Assembly (NCBI RefSeq): GCF_048984525.1
Contig: NZ_JBMGJC010000014.1
Location: 1-64,000, forward strand
Length of the DNA: 64,000 bases
Direction of reading: 5' to 3'
Origin: Syntrophopropionicum propionicicum_A
GTDB taxonomy: Bacteria > Bacillota > Desulfotomaculia > Desulfotomaculales > Pelotomaculaceae
Shown: piece after piece, positions 42,172 through 50,559 of the stretch
How positions within the stretch are numbered: position 1 is the stretch's first letter
Layout: each line of letters starts with the position of its first letter
The notes under the pieces: model-generated
What the model was told of the DNA's origin: nothing
The model's database searches: none
Seen by the model: the letters and a program-made list of their open reading frames with translations, nothing else
Made by a program: the position numbers and the translations under genes

Positions 42172-43308
42172 ATGCCTATCGGACTTTATATACACGTCCC
42201 ATTCTGCATTAAAAAATGCCTTTACTGTGATTTTACCTCCTACCCGGTGAGTGGCCGGGGGGTTAAGGTATACCTGGAGTCCCTTATCAGAGAAATCAAC
42301 CTTTACGGATCAACGCTGGCTGGTGAGGATAAAATCATCTCCAGCGTTTTTTTTGGCGGCGGCACTCCGACCACCCTGCCGCCGGCTTCGTTCAGGACGG
42401 TGCTGGACGAGGTGCGGGCGTCCTTTTCCCTGGCGGCCGGCTGTGAAATCACGGCGGAAGCCAACCCCGGCACTGTTGACAGCGCGGGCCTGGCCCAGCT
42501 GCTGGAGGCGGGGGTGAACAGGCTCAGCATCGGCGTCCAGTCGTTCAACGACGGGCTGCTGGGTGTACTGGGCCGGGTCCACAGTGCGGGACAGGCGTTG
42601 GAAGCGGTGCGGCTGGCCAGGAAAGCGGGTTTTGACAACATTAACCTGGATTTTATATGCGGCATCCCCGGCCAATCGCTCCATGACTGGCGGGAGACGC
42701 TGAATAAAGCTGTGGAAATGGCCCCGGAGCATATTGCCGCCTACGGGCTGCAGTTGGAGAAAGGGACTCCCCTGGCAGAGGCGGCCTCCCGCGGTGAAAT
42801 TTGCGCCTGTCCCGAGGAGACTGAAGAAGCAATGTACCAGGAAGCTATTGAGATTTTAACAGCGCATGGCTATCAGCATTACGAGATATCGAATTTCGCC
42901 AAACCCGGCAGGCAGTGCGCCCACAACCTGGTTTACTGGCTGAACCGGCCTTACCTGGGGCTCGGCCCGGCAGCCCACTCTTTTATCGGCGGGTCCAGGT
43001 TTTCCAATGATGCTTCGCTGGAAAGGTATTCTGACAGACTCTCCAGGGAAGAATACCCGGTAGAAAACAAAACGCTGCTGTCGGCGGAAGACGAAATGTC
43101 AGAGACGATGTTTCTCGGGCTGAGGCTTACCGGCGGCATTGATTTGGACCTTTTTCACAAACGCTTCGGCCGGCGGGCCGAGGATATCTACCGGCGTGAA
43201 ATAGAAGGCCTGATCGATAAAGGCCTGCTTGAAATGTCCGGCGGCCGACTGTGTCTTACAAAAAAAGGACTGCCGCTGGCCAACATAGTTTTTAGGGAAT
43301 TTGTGTGA
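42172..43308 (+). CDS. hemW: Heme chaperone HemW (radical SAM)
   Basis: A 378-residue radical SAM protein of the HemN-like type lacking coproporphyrinogen oxidase signature, better seen as HemW. The iron-sulfur site is CIKKCLYCDF (CxxxCxxC). The heme-binding HNxxYW motif is CAHNLVYWLNRPYLGLG. ATG 42172 has GGAGGTG seven bases upstream; an ATG 42 bases earlier lies in a repeat element. HemW is thought to deliver heme to respiratory proteins. Confidence 0.9.
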   Translation: MPIGLYIHVPFCIKKCLYCDFTSYPVSGRGVKVYLESLIREINLYGSTLAGEDKIISSVFFGGGTPTTLPPASFRTVLDEVRASFSLAAGCEITAEANPGTVDSAGLAQLLEAGVNRLSIGVQSFNDGLLGVLGRVHSAGQALEAVRLARKAGFDNINLDFICGIPGQSLHDWRETLNKAVEMAPEHIAAYGLQLEKGTPLAEAASRGEICACPEETEEAMYQEAIEILTAHGYQHYEISNFAKPGRQCAHNLVYWLNRPYLGLGPAAHSFIGGSRFSNDASLERYSDRLSREEYPVENKTLLSAEDEMSETMFLGLRLTGGIDLDLFHKRFGRRAEDIYRREIEGLIDKGLLEMSGGRLCLTKKGLPLANIVFREFV

Positions 43309-43327
43309 ATCCTTTTTCCCTATTCCC

Positions 43328-43397
43328 TTGACAAATATATAGAGGTTTGTTATTTTTTATTTAAGTGTTTTTAGCACTCAGCGTCATAGAGTGCTAA
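43328..43397 (+). promoter_or_regulatory. SigA promoter and CIRCE operator of the heat-shock operon
   Basis: TTGACA (43328-43333), a 17-base spacer and TATTTT (43351-43356) give a promoter. The operator TTAGCACTC (43371-43379), nine bases, GAGTGCTAA (43389-43397) is a perfect CIRCE, the HrcA-binding site, located 21 bases before the hrcA ATG. It implies HrcA represses its own operon. Confidence 0.95.
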
Positions 43398-43418
43398 CAA
43401 TGAAAGGGGGTTCCGGTA

Positions 43419-44459
43419 ATGGACGACCGCAAGCAAAAAGTACTTCTCGCCATCGTTCAGGATTTTATAGCCACCGCTGAACCCGTTGGATCCAGGACTA
43501 TAGCCAAAAAATACGGGCTCGGAGTGAGTCCCGCCACCATACGCAACGAGATGGCCGATCTCGAGGAGATGGGCTATATTGAACAGCCGCATACTTCCGC
43601 CGGGCGTGTCCCGTCCGTGCGCGGTTACCGCTATTATGTGGACTACCTGATGAAAAAGCGTGAGCTGACCAGGGATGAGGAAGAGCTGATCCGCAGCCAG
43701 CTTGAAACAAAAGCCAGGGACGTGGGCCGGGTTATCCAGCGGACCGGAAACCTGCTCTCGCAGCTTACCAGCTATACATCAATGGTGCTGACCCAGCAGA
43801 TGGGCCCGAACAATTTCAAGCACGTCCAGTTGGTGCAGATGAACCCTTCCCAGACCATGGTGATAGTGGTAATGGACAACGGGGCTGTGCACAACAGGAT
43901 GATCGAGACTCCTGAAAGCATCATCGCCAGCGACCTGGAGACGCTTTCCAAAGTATTAAACGCCAAGCTGCAGGGCCTGAACATGGAGACCATAAAGATC
44001 ACCCTGCTCAAGGAACTGTATTTTGAGCTGGGCAGGCACAAGCATATCCTGGACCTGGCCCTGGAACTGATCCAGGACAGCCTGGCTTTAAAAGAAGAGG
44101 ACAAAATCTACCTCGGCGGAGTATTTAACATGCTCACCCAGCCGGAGTTCCACAACGTGGAAAGGGTCAAGACGATGCTGGGCATCCTGGAGCAGGAAAA
44201 GCTTCTCTGCGAGCTGTTGTCCGGCGAGAGCAGGGACGAGGGCGTTACCGTAAGGATAGGCGGGGAGATCAAAGATTACGATATCAAGGACTACAGCGTG
44301 GTGGCCGCGCCATACACTTTAAGCGGCCGCAAAATCGGCACCGTCGGCGTGCTGGGCCCGACCAGGATGGACTACGCGAAGGTAATCAGCGTGGTTGACT
44401 TTTTAACAAAGAATCTTTCCATAGCCCTGGACCGCGTGATCTTTGGCAGGGGGAGATAG
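43419..44459 (+). CDS. hrcA: Heat-inducible transcription repressor HrcA
   Basis: A 346-residue repressor that binds CIRCE and is itself stabilised by the GroEL chaperonin. N-terminal winged helix (QKVLLAIVQDFIATAEPVGSRTIAKKY, then GVSPATIRNEMADLEE), central GAF-like domain and C-terminal LSGRKIGTVGVLGPTRMDYAKV are all present. The ATG has GAAAGGGGG before it. It heads hrcA-chaperonin-grpE-dnaK. Confidence 0.95.
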   Translation: MDDRKQKVLLAIVQDFIATAEPVGSRTIAKKYGLGVSPATIRNEMADLEEMGYIEQPHTSAGRVPSVRGYRYYVDYLMKKRELTRDEEELIRSQLETKARDVGRVIQRTGNLLSQLTSYTSMVLTQQMGPNNFKHVQLVQMNPSQTMVIVVMDNGAVHNRMIETPESIIASDLETLSKVLNAKLQGLNMETIKITLLKELYFELGRHKHILDLALELIQDSLALKEEDKIYLGGVFNMLTQPEFHNVERVKTMLGILEQEKLLCELLSGESRDEGVTVRIGGEIKDYDIKDYSVVAAPYTLSGRKIGTVGVLGPTRMDYAKVISVVDFLTKNLSIALDRVIFGRGR

Positions 44460-44472
44460 GAGGTTACCGTAT

Positions 44473-46056
44473 TTGAGCCTGAAGAGGGAAGCGGCATCCG
44501 GGTCGGATGTGGACGAGCGGCTGGCTGCCTTGATGACCAACTCCAACGCTGTCCGGGCTATTGCCAGCGCGGTGGAGGGAACTCTCGGCCCCAAGGGGCT
44601 GGACACCATGCTTGTGGATAAATTCGGCGATGTGGTTATTACCAACGACGGTGTGACCATATTGACCATGATGGAGGCGAACCATCCCGCGGCCAGGATG
44701 CTCATCAACATAGCGCGGGCGCAGCAGGAGGAAATCGGCGACGGCACCACCACGGCGACCGTGATGGCCGGCGCCCTGGTAAGCTCCGGGGTGGAGCAGG
44801 TGGCGCGGGGAGTCCCGGTGGCCCGGGTGATTGAAGGGCTGCGGGTAGGCCTGAATAAGGCGCTGGAGATTATGCGCGAGCAGGCGCGCCGGGTGTCCGG
44901 CCTGGATGACGGGGCGGTCCGCCAGGTGGCGCTGATAGCAGGCCGCAGCCACGAGGACATTGCCGACCTGGTGGTGCAGGCCGCGGTGATGATCGGCGAG
45001 GAGAAGCTGAAGGATAAAAATTTTAAGTTCTCAGATACAATTGTGGCGGAAGAGGGGGCTGATAATGAGGTCTTTATGGGCGTCATTGTTAACAAGGAAC
45101 GGATAAGCCGCCAGATGCCCGGTGAATTGAGAAATATAAGCGTACTGGTTATTGACGACGCCCTGGAGCCGGAGGAGATCGACGAGGAAGCCCTGCGCAC
45201 CGAAGCGGGCTTTGCGCGCTACATGCAGCTGCAGGAGGAATTCAGCGGCAATTTAAAAAAAGTTGCGGCGCTCGGCGTAGGCCTGGTCCTCGTGGACCGC
45301 GGGGTCAGCGACACTGCCGAGGATATCCTGACTGACGCCGGAGTGATGGTGGTCCAGCGGGTGGCCAACAAGGAGCTGCGCAAGGCGGCGGAACACACCG
45401 GCGCCAGGATGCTGAAGCGCACCGGCCTGAAAAAGACGCGCGAGGACTTGGAAAAGTGCCTGGGCCGGGCCGATAGAGTGTATAACGACGAAAAACTCGA
45501 GCAGGTCTGGATCCTGGGCGGCGGCGGTAAGCCCATGGCCACGGTGCTGGTGGGGGCCGCCACTTCGGAAGTGGTGGGCGAAAGGGAGCGTATCGCCAGG
45601 GACGCGGCCGCGTCGGTGCAGTCAGCCATCAAAGGCGGTGTGGTCCCGGGCGGCGGGTCACTGGAGCTGGCGGTAGCCCGCGAGGTGGAGAAAGTGCGCG
45701 AGGGCATCCGCGGCATGGCTGCTTACGGTGTGGACTGCGTGGTGGAAGCGCTGAAGCGCCCCCTGTCCCAGATTGCGGCCAATGCCGGGTTCAACCCGCT
45801 GGAAAAACTGGGTGACGTTATCGCCGCCCAGGCGGAAACGGGGAAAAACTCGCTGGCCATCGACTGCGACAGCGGCCAGGTGGCGGATATGCTTGAAAGC
45901 GGGATTGTAGACCCGGCCGATGTGAAAATATATGCCCTGAGGGCTGCCGGTGAGGTGGCCGAGGCGATACTGAGGATAGATACCATTATCAAGAAACGCG
46001 AGGAAAAGGAAATTGAGAGAGACCTGCAGTCCAGGGAAAGCAGCAAAATGTTTTAG
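44473..46056 (+). CDS. Group III (thermosome-like) chaperonin
   Basis: A 527-residue chaperonin. It starts at TTG 44473 with AGGAGGTT upstream, and the protein is not GroEL-like but thermosome-like: TLGPKGLDTMLVD, NDGVTIL, GDGTTTATVMAGALV (about 89-100), and VVPGGGSLELAVAREV near 390. The family is found in a few anaerobic Firmicutes such as Carboxydothermus hydrogenoformans (Group III chaperonins) and is known to sit in dnaK operons. Group II members close by an inbuilt lid and need no GroES. No groES is present nearby, consistent with this. It lies 13 bases after hrcA and 14 before grpE, under CIRCE, so it is HrcA-regulated. Confidence 0.9.
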   Translation: MSLKREAASGSDVDERLAALMTNSNAVRAIASAVEGTLGPKGLDTMLVDKFGDVVITNDGVTILTMMEANHPAARMLINIARAQQEEIGDGTTTATVMAGALVSSGVEQVARGVPVARVIEGLRVGLNKALEIMREQARRVSGLDDGAVRQVALIAGRSHEDIADLVVQAAVMIGEEKLKDKNFKFSDTIVAEEGADNEVFMGVIVNKERISRQMPGELRNISVLVIDDALEPEEIDEEALRTEAGFARYMQLQEEFSGNLKKVAALGVGLVLVDRGVSDTAEDILTDAGVMVVQRVANKELRKAAEHTGARMLKRTGLKKTREDLEKCLGRADRVYNDEKLEQVWILGGGGKPMATVLVGAATSEVVGERERIARDAAASVQSAIKGGVVPGGGSLELAVAREVEKVREGIRGMAAYGVDCVVEALKRPLSQIAANAGFNPLEKLGDVIAAQAETGKNSLAIDCDSGQVADMLESGIVDPADVKIYALRAAGEVAEAILRIDTIIKKREEKEIERDLQSRESSKMF

Positions 46057-46070
46057 CGAGGTGATTTTGA

Positions 46071-46712
46071 GTGGGCATGCATGATGAAGAAAAAGATCTG
46101 GAAAAGTTAAATGACGACTGCGGCGAATGTCAGCAGGACGGACCGGAAACGGTTTCTGCCGAAGGCGCCCAGGGCGCCGCGGAAGTAGAACCGGGCGGAG
46201 AAGCAGGGGGAACTGGGGGAGCCGGCGGGGAAGCGGCGGGTGAAAATGACCCCGCGGTCCTGCGAAAGATGCTGGCGGAACAAACGTCACGGGCCGATGA
46301 AAACTACGATCGCCTTATCCGGCTGCAGGCCGACTACGATAATTTCAGGCGCCGGACTCGCCAGGAAAAGGAAGAGATCTATAAATATACTTCCGAGAAG
46401 CTGGTCAGCGCGCTGCTGCCGGTACTGGACAACTTTGACCTGGCGCTGTCGGCTGAAGGCAACTCTATAGAAAGTTTTAAGTCCGGGGTGCAGATGATCT
46501 ACAAGCAGTTGATGGATGTGCTGGCCGCGGAGGGGGTCGCGCATATTCCCGCTGTCGGCGAACAGTTTGATCCCCTGGTCCACGAGGCCGTGCTGCGGGC
46601 GGAATCGGATGAGCATCCCGACAACACGGTTATTGAAGAACTGCGGCGGGGTTATTATTTAAAGGACAAGGTGATCCGCCCTTCCATGGTTAAGGTAGTC
46701 AAGTCATTGTAA
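46071..46712 (+). CDS. grpE: Nucleotide exchange factor GrpE
   Basis: A 213-residue GrpE. A long charged and Gly/Ala-rich N-terminal tail (about 1-60) is followed by a coiled-coil (RLQADYDNFRRRTRQEKEE) and the beta domain (GVAHIPAVGEQFDPLVHEAV, LRRGYYLKDKVIRPSMVKV). GTG start at 46071 with GAGGTG seven bases upstream; ATG 46077 is possible. It releases ADP from DnaK. Confidence 0.95.
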   Translation: MGMHDEEKDLEKLNDDCGECQQDGPETVSAEGAQGAAEVEPGGEAGGTGGAGGEAAGENDPAVLRKMLAEQTSRADENYDRLIRLQADYDNFRRRTRQEKEEIYKYTSEKLVSALLPVLDNFDLALSAEGNSIESFKSGVQMIYKQLMDVLAAEGVAHIPAVGEQFDPLVHEAVLRAESDEHPDNTVIEELRRGYYLKDKVIRPSMVKVVKSL

Positions 46713-46744
46713 CAATGAATTTAATATAACGGGAGGTATAAGCA

Positions 46745-48595
46745 ATGTCTAAAGTAATAGGAATAGATCTGGGCACCACCAACTCCTGTGTGGCTGTGAT
46801 GGAGGGCGGCGAAGCGGTGGTAATTCCAAACGCTGAGGGAGCGAGGACCACTCCATCGGTGGTGGGTTTCTCCAAGACCGGAGAGAGGCTGCTCGGGCAG
46901 GTGGCCAAAAGGCAGGCGGTGAGCAACCCGGACCGCACGGTTAGCTCTATAAAACGCCATATGGGTACCGACTATAAGGTTACCATTGACGATAAAAACT
47001 ACACGCCGCAGGAAATATCGGCGATGATCCTGCAAAAGCTTAAGGCGGACGCCGAAGCCTACCTGGGCGGCAAAGTGGACAAGGCGGTTATTACCGTGCC
47101 GGCCTATTTCAGCGATTCCCAGCGCCAGGCTACCAAGGACGCTGGTAAGATCGCCGGCCTGGAAGTGCTGCGCATCATCAACGAGCCGACCGCGGCCGCG
47201 CTGGCCTACGGGCTGGACAAGGAAGAGGAGCAGACAATATTGGTTTACGACCTCGGCGGCGGCACATTTGACGTTTCCATCCTGGAGCTGGGAGACGGAG
47301 TTTTCGAGGTCAAGGCCACCAGTGGCAACAACCGGCTGGGCGGCGACGACTTCGACCAGAGGGTTATCGACTACCTGGCCACGGAGTTTAAAAAAGAGTC
47401 CGGTATCGACCTGCGCAACGACAAGATGGCCATGCAGCGCCTGAAAGAGGCTGCTGAAAAAGCGAAGATCGAGCTTTCCGGAGTGGCCACGACTAATATC
47501 AATTTGCCGTTTATCTCGGCTGACGCCAGCGGGCCAAAACACCTGGACATCAACCTTTCCAGAGCCAAGTTTGAGGAAATGACGGCAGACCTGCTGGAAA
47601 AAACCATGGGCCCGACCCGCCAGGCGCTTTCAGACTCCGGGCTGGAGCCGAAAGACATCGACAAGATCCTGCTCGTGGGCGGCGCTACCCGGATGCCGGC
47701 TGTGCAGGAAGCCATCCGCAAGTTTTTGGGCAAGGAATCCCACAAGGGTATTAACCCCGACGAGTGCGTCGCTATCGGCGCCGCCATCCAGGCGGGTGTC
47801 CTGGCCGGTGAGGTCAAGGACGTTTTGCTGCTGGATGTGACGCCGCTGTCCCTGGGTATTGAAACGCTGGGCGGTGTGTTTACCAGGCTGATCGAGCGCA
47901 ACACGACAATCCCGACCTCCAAGGGACAGACTTTCTCCACGGCGGCTGACGGGCAGACCACTGTTGAAATACATGTGATCCAGGGTGAGAGGGCGATGGC
48001 CGCGGACAACAAGACCCTGGGCAGGTTTACCCTCACCGGGATCCCGCCGGCGCCTAGGGGTGTGCCCCAGATCGAGGTAAAATTTGATATCGACGTTAAC
48101 GGCATCGTTAACGTTTCGGCCAAGGACATGGGCACCGGCAAAGAGCAAAGTATGACCATCACCGCTACCACTAAACTTGAAGAAAACGATATAAACAGGA
48201 TGGTTAAAGAAGCAGAGCAGCACGCTGCCGAGGACAAGGAGCGAAAAGAACAGGTAGAGATCAGAAACCAGGCCGACAGTATGGTCTACCAGGCGGAAAA
48301 GACCATCAAGGACTTCAAGGACAAGGCTGACGCCGCGGCTATAGAAAAACTCCAGACTGCCACAGACGAGCTGAAAGAAGCTTTGAAGGGCACCGACACA
48401 GGAATGATTAAAACCAAGTTGGAGGCGCTGACCGGTCCTCTCTACGAGCTGACTGCTGCCATGTACCAGAAAACAGGGCAGGAGCAGGCGGCTCAGGGCC
48501 AGGCCGGAGATGGCGCCGGCACTGGCGGCGCTGCCGGGCAGGACCCCAAGGACAATGTCGTTGACGCCGACTACGAGGTCAAAGAAGACAAATAG
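46745..48595 (+). CDS. dnaK: Chaperone protein DnaK (Hsp70)
   Basis: A 616-residue Hsp70. GIDLGTTNSCVAV, VYDLGGGTFDVSIL and the linker DVLLLDVTPLSLGIETLGG are seen, with the substrate domain and a C-terminal helical lid with Gly/Ala-rich tail. GGGAGGT precedes the ATG. Stop codon is followed immediately by a GGGGACGG-core repeat pair (48596), then a gap to dnaJ. Confidence 0.97.
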   Translation: MSKVIGIDLGTTNSCVAVMEGGEAVVIPNAEGARTTPSVVGFSKTGERLLGQVAKRQAVSNPDRTVSSIKRHMGTDYKVTIDDKNYTPQEISAMILQKLKADAEAYLGGKVDKAVITVPAYFSDSQRQATKDAGKIAGLEVLRIINEPTAAALAYGLDKEEEQTILVYDLGGGTFDVSILELGDGVFEVKATSGNNRLGGDDFDQRVIDYLATEFKKESGIDLRNDKMAMQRLKEAAEKAKIELSGVATTNINLPFISADASGPKHLDINLSRAKFEEMTADLLEKTMGPTRQALSDSGLEPKDIDKILLVGGATRMPAVQEAIRKFLGKESHKGINPDECVAIGAAIQAGVLAGEVKDVLLLDVTPLSLGIETLGGVFTRLIERNTTIPTSKGQTFSTAADGQTTVEIHVIQGERAMAADNKTLGRFTLTGIPPAPRGVPQIEVKFDIDVNGIVNVSAKDMGTGKEQSMTITATTKLEENDINRMVKEAEQHAAEDKERKEQVEIRNQADSMVYQAEKTIKDFKDKADAAAIEKLQTATDELKEALKGTDTGMIKTKLEALTGPLYELTAAMYQKTGQEQAAQGQAGDGAGTGGAAGQDPKDNVVDADYEVKEDK

Positions 48596-48655
48596 CGTGT
48601 CACGGGGACGGTTCTCTTGACACGATCGTGTCAAGGGGACGGTTCTTCTGACACG
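48596..48655. repeat. Two GGGGACGG-core hairpins directly after the dnaK stop
   Basis: Copies at 48596-48624 and 48627-48655, both with GTGTCA/TGACAC stems in direct orientation, begin at the base after the TAG of dnaK. A third, altered copy with a TTGCGACA stem and GGGGACGG core lies at about 48678-48712. Confidence 0.8.
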
Positions 48656-48716
48656 GTAAGCGTGTGGACTGTTCCCGGTTGCGACACCGGGGACGGTCTC
48701 TGTTGCCGCATTTGGA

Positions 48717-48913
48717 ATGAGACTTGAGACGTGAGATGTAGGGCCGGCTTCAGCCGACCAACGTACGGCTTCTGCCGCACCTGTTGCCCTCACATGATGA
48801 GCAGCTGGTTTCAACGCCATGGAGCAGTATTAATATGTCGACACTTTGCGGCGGGATAAATCCAGCCCTACAGCAAAATAACTTCAATACAACTCACGGC
48901 CCACGGCTCATTT
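48717..48913. repeat. MITE-like GTAGG element, copy D (longest)
   Basis: Starts ATGAGACTTGAGACGTGAG then ATGTAGGGC and ends GCCCTACAGC ... ACTCACGGCCCACGGCTCAT, giving roughly inverted termini around a 100-base interior. Similar pieces occur at 27425, 33881 and 42045. No gene is present in 48596-49051. Confidence 0.55.
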
Positions 48914-48938
48914 AATGTTTCCGATGTGAAGTTTATAT

Positions 48939-48968
48939 TTGTACCATTTCTGCAAGATCGTATATAAT
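48939..48968 (+). promoter_or_regulatory. Promoter for dnaJ
   Basis: TTGTAC (48939-48944), an 18-base spacer and TATAAT (48963-48968) upstream of dnaJ give it its own promoter. Confidence 0.6.
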
Positions 48969-48998
48969 AGTATATCGTAGAGACTAGTATACCTTTTC

Positions 48999-49020
48999 AG
49001 GGGAATCATGGTTCCCCTTT
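48999..49020 (+). terminator. Hairpin between promoter and dnaJ
   Basis: AGGGGAA pairs with TTCCCCT across a TCATGG loop, followed by a T-rich stretch (TTGCTTTGTTTATTTT). It may be an attenuator or weak terminator in the dnaJ leader. Confidence 0.5.
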
Positions 49021-49051
49021 GCTTTGTTTATTTTGACAAGGTGGTGGACTG

Positions 49052-50173
49052 ATGGCGAAGCAGGATTATTATGAACTGCTGGGTGTATCCCGCAGCGCTT
49101 CCACGGACGAGATAAAAAAGGCTTACCGAAAGCTGGCGCGCAAGTATCACCCCGACGCCAATCCCGATGACCCCAACGCGGAGGCCAAGTTTAAGGAAAT
49201 CAGCGAGGCTTACGTGGTCTTGAGCGATCCTGAAAAGAGAGAGAATTACGACCGCTTTGGACATGCGGGAGTTGACGGGCAGGGTTTTGGCGGTTTTAAC
49301 GGCTTTGGCGACTTCGGCGGCCTTGGAGATATTTTTGAAATGTTTTTCGGGAGCTCCGGCCGCAGGCGTTCCGGCCCTGAAAAAGGCGCGGATATAAGGG
49401 CTGAGCTTGAATTAACCTTAAATGAGGCTGCTTTTGGCCTGGAACGCGAAATCAAGGTCGCGCGCACCGAGACCTGCGGCACTTGCGGAGGCAGCGGGGC
49501 CGCGGCAGGCAGCAAGCCGGCGACATGCAGCGCCTGCGGCGGGACTGGCCAGGTCCAGTTTGCCCAAAACACACCTTTTGGCCGTATTGTCCAGTCACAT
49601 ACCTGTGACCGCTGCCGCGGCACTGGGAAAATTATTGAGAAGCCTTGCCCCACCTGCCGCGGTACCGGGCAGACCAGGAGAATGCGCAGCATAAAGGTTA
49701 AAGTCCCGCCGGGAGTTGATAACGGTTCCCGCCTGCGCGTCGCCGGTGAAGGTGAATCCGGGACAAGGGGAGGCCCAAGGGGCGACCTGTACGTTTATAT
49801 TCACGTTAAACCGCACAAAGTATTCAAGAGGGAAGGCGACGACCTGATCTGCGAGCTGCCCATTTCATTTGTCCAGGCAGCCCTGGGCGATGAACTGGAA
49901 GTGCCCACACTGGAAGGCACTGCAAAATTAAAAGTGCCTGAAGGGACCCAGTCCGGGACGATTTTCCGGATGAAGGGCAAAGGCGTGCCTAACGTGAGCG
50001 GGTTTGGCCGCGGAGACCAGCACGTCCTGGTCAAGGTCGTGACTCCGACCAAGCTGAGCGAGAAGCAGAAAAGCCTGCTGAAGGACTTCGCCAAAATGGG
50101 CGGAGAACACCAGAATATACCACAGGCTGACAAAAGCATTTTTGAGAAGGTTAAGGACGCTTTCATGGGTTAG
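49052..50173 (+). CDS. dnaJ: Chaperone protein DnaJ (type I Hsp40)
   Basis: A 373-residue J-protein. J-domain with HPD (RKYHPDANP) at the N-terminus, a Gly/Phe-rich region (GGFNGFGDFGG), four CxxCxGxG zinc repeats (CGTCGGSG, CSACGGTG, CDRCRGTG, CPTCRGTG) and the C-terminal substrate domains. GGTGGTGG before the ATG. It is separated from dnaK by repeats and has its own promoter. Works with DnaK and GrpE. Confidence 0.97.
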   Translation: MAKQDYYELLGVSRSASTDEIKKAYRKLARKYHPDANPDDPNAEAKFKEISEAYVVLSDPEKRENYDRFGHAGVDGQGFGGFNGFGDFGGLGDIFEMFFGSSGRRRSGPEKGADIRAELELTLNEAAFGLEREIKVARTETCGTCGGSGAAAGSKPATCSACGGTGQVQFAQNTPFGRIVQSHTCDRCRGTGKIIEKPCPTCRGTGQTRRMRSIKVKVPPGVDNGSRLRVAGEGESGTRGGPRGDLYVYIHVKPHKVFKREGDDLICELPISFVQAALGDELEVPTLEGTAKLKVPEGTQSGTIFRMKGKGVPNVSGFGRGDQHVLVKVVTPTKLSEKQKSLLKDFAKMGGEHQNIPQADKSIFEKVKDAFMG

Positions 50174-50193
50174 CTTGCACAGAGTGCGAAAAG

Positions 50194-50228
50194 TGTGTCA
50201 AGGGGACGGTTCTCTTGACACGTTTTTA
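50194..50228 (+). terminator. GGGGACGG-core hairpin acting as dnaJ terminator
   Basis: TGTGTCAAGGGGACGGTTCT followed by CTTGACACG, with TTTTT immediately after. The repeat element thus makes a plausible intrinsic terminator for dnaJ. Confidence 0.6.
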
Positions 50229-50545
50229 TACTGAATTAGATAACGGGGAATTTCTTAATACCGCATAAGGGCTTACTGGTTAGGTTCCTGACCGGTACTT
50301 AAACCGGCACTCGTTAATGGAGCGTGTCAGAAGAACCGTCCCCTTGACACGATCGTGTCAGAAGAACCGTCCCCTTGACACGATATATACTGAATTAGAT
50401 AACGGGGAATTTCTTAAATACCGCATAAGGGCTTACTGGTTAGGTTCCTGACCGGTACTTAAACCGGCACTCGTTAATGTAGCGTGTCAGAAGAACCGTC
50501 CCCTTGACACGATCGTGTCAGAAGAACCGTCCCCTTGACACGATA
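50227..50545. repeat. 159-bp tandem duplication containing paired hairpins
   Basis: A unit beginning TATACTGAATTAGATAACGG runs from 50227 to 50385 and is repeated from 50386 to about 50545 with one inserted A and one G/T change. Each unit contains an ACCGG/CCGGT hairpin and two GGGGACGG-core elements (50323-50351, 50354-50382, 50483-50511, 50514-50542). The second unit ends at the ribosome binding site of prmA. No gene is present. Confidence 0.85.
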
Positions 50546-50559
50546 TGGAGGATATGATT

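Noticed and set aside
50227..50545. CRISPR or satellite array
   Set aside because: Only two tandem units are present; the internal short repeats belong to the dispersed hairpin family seen elsewhere.
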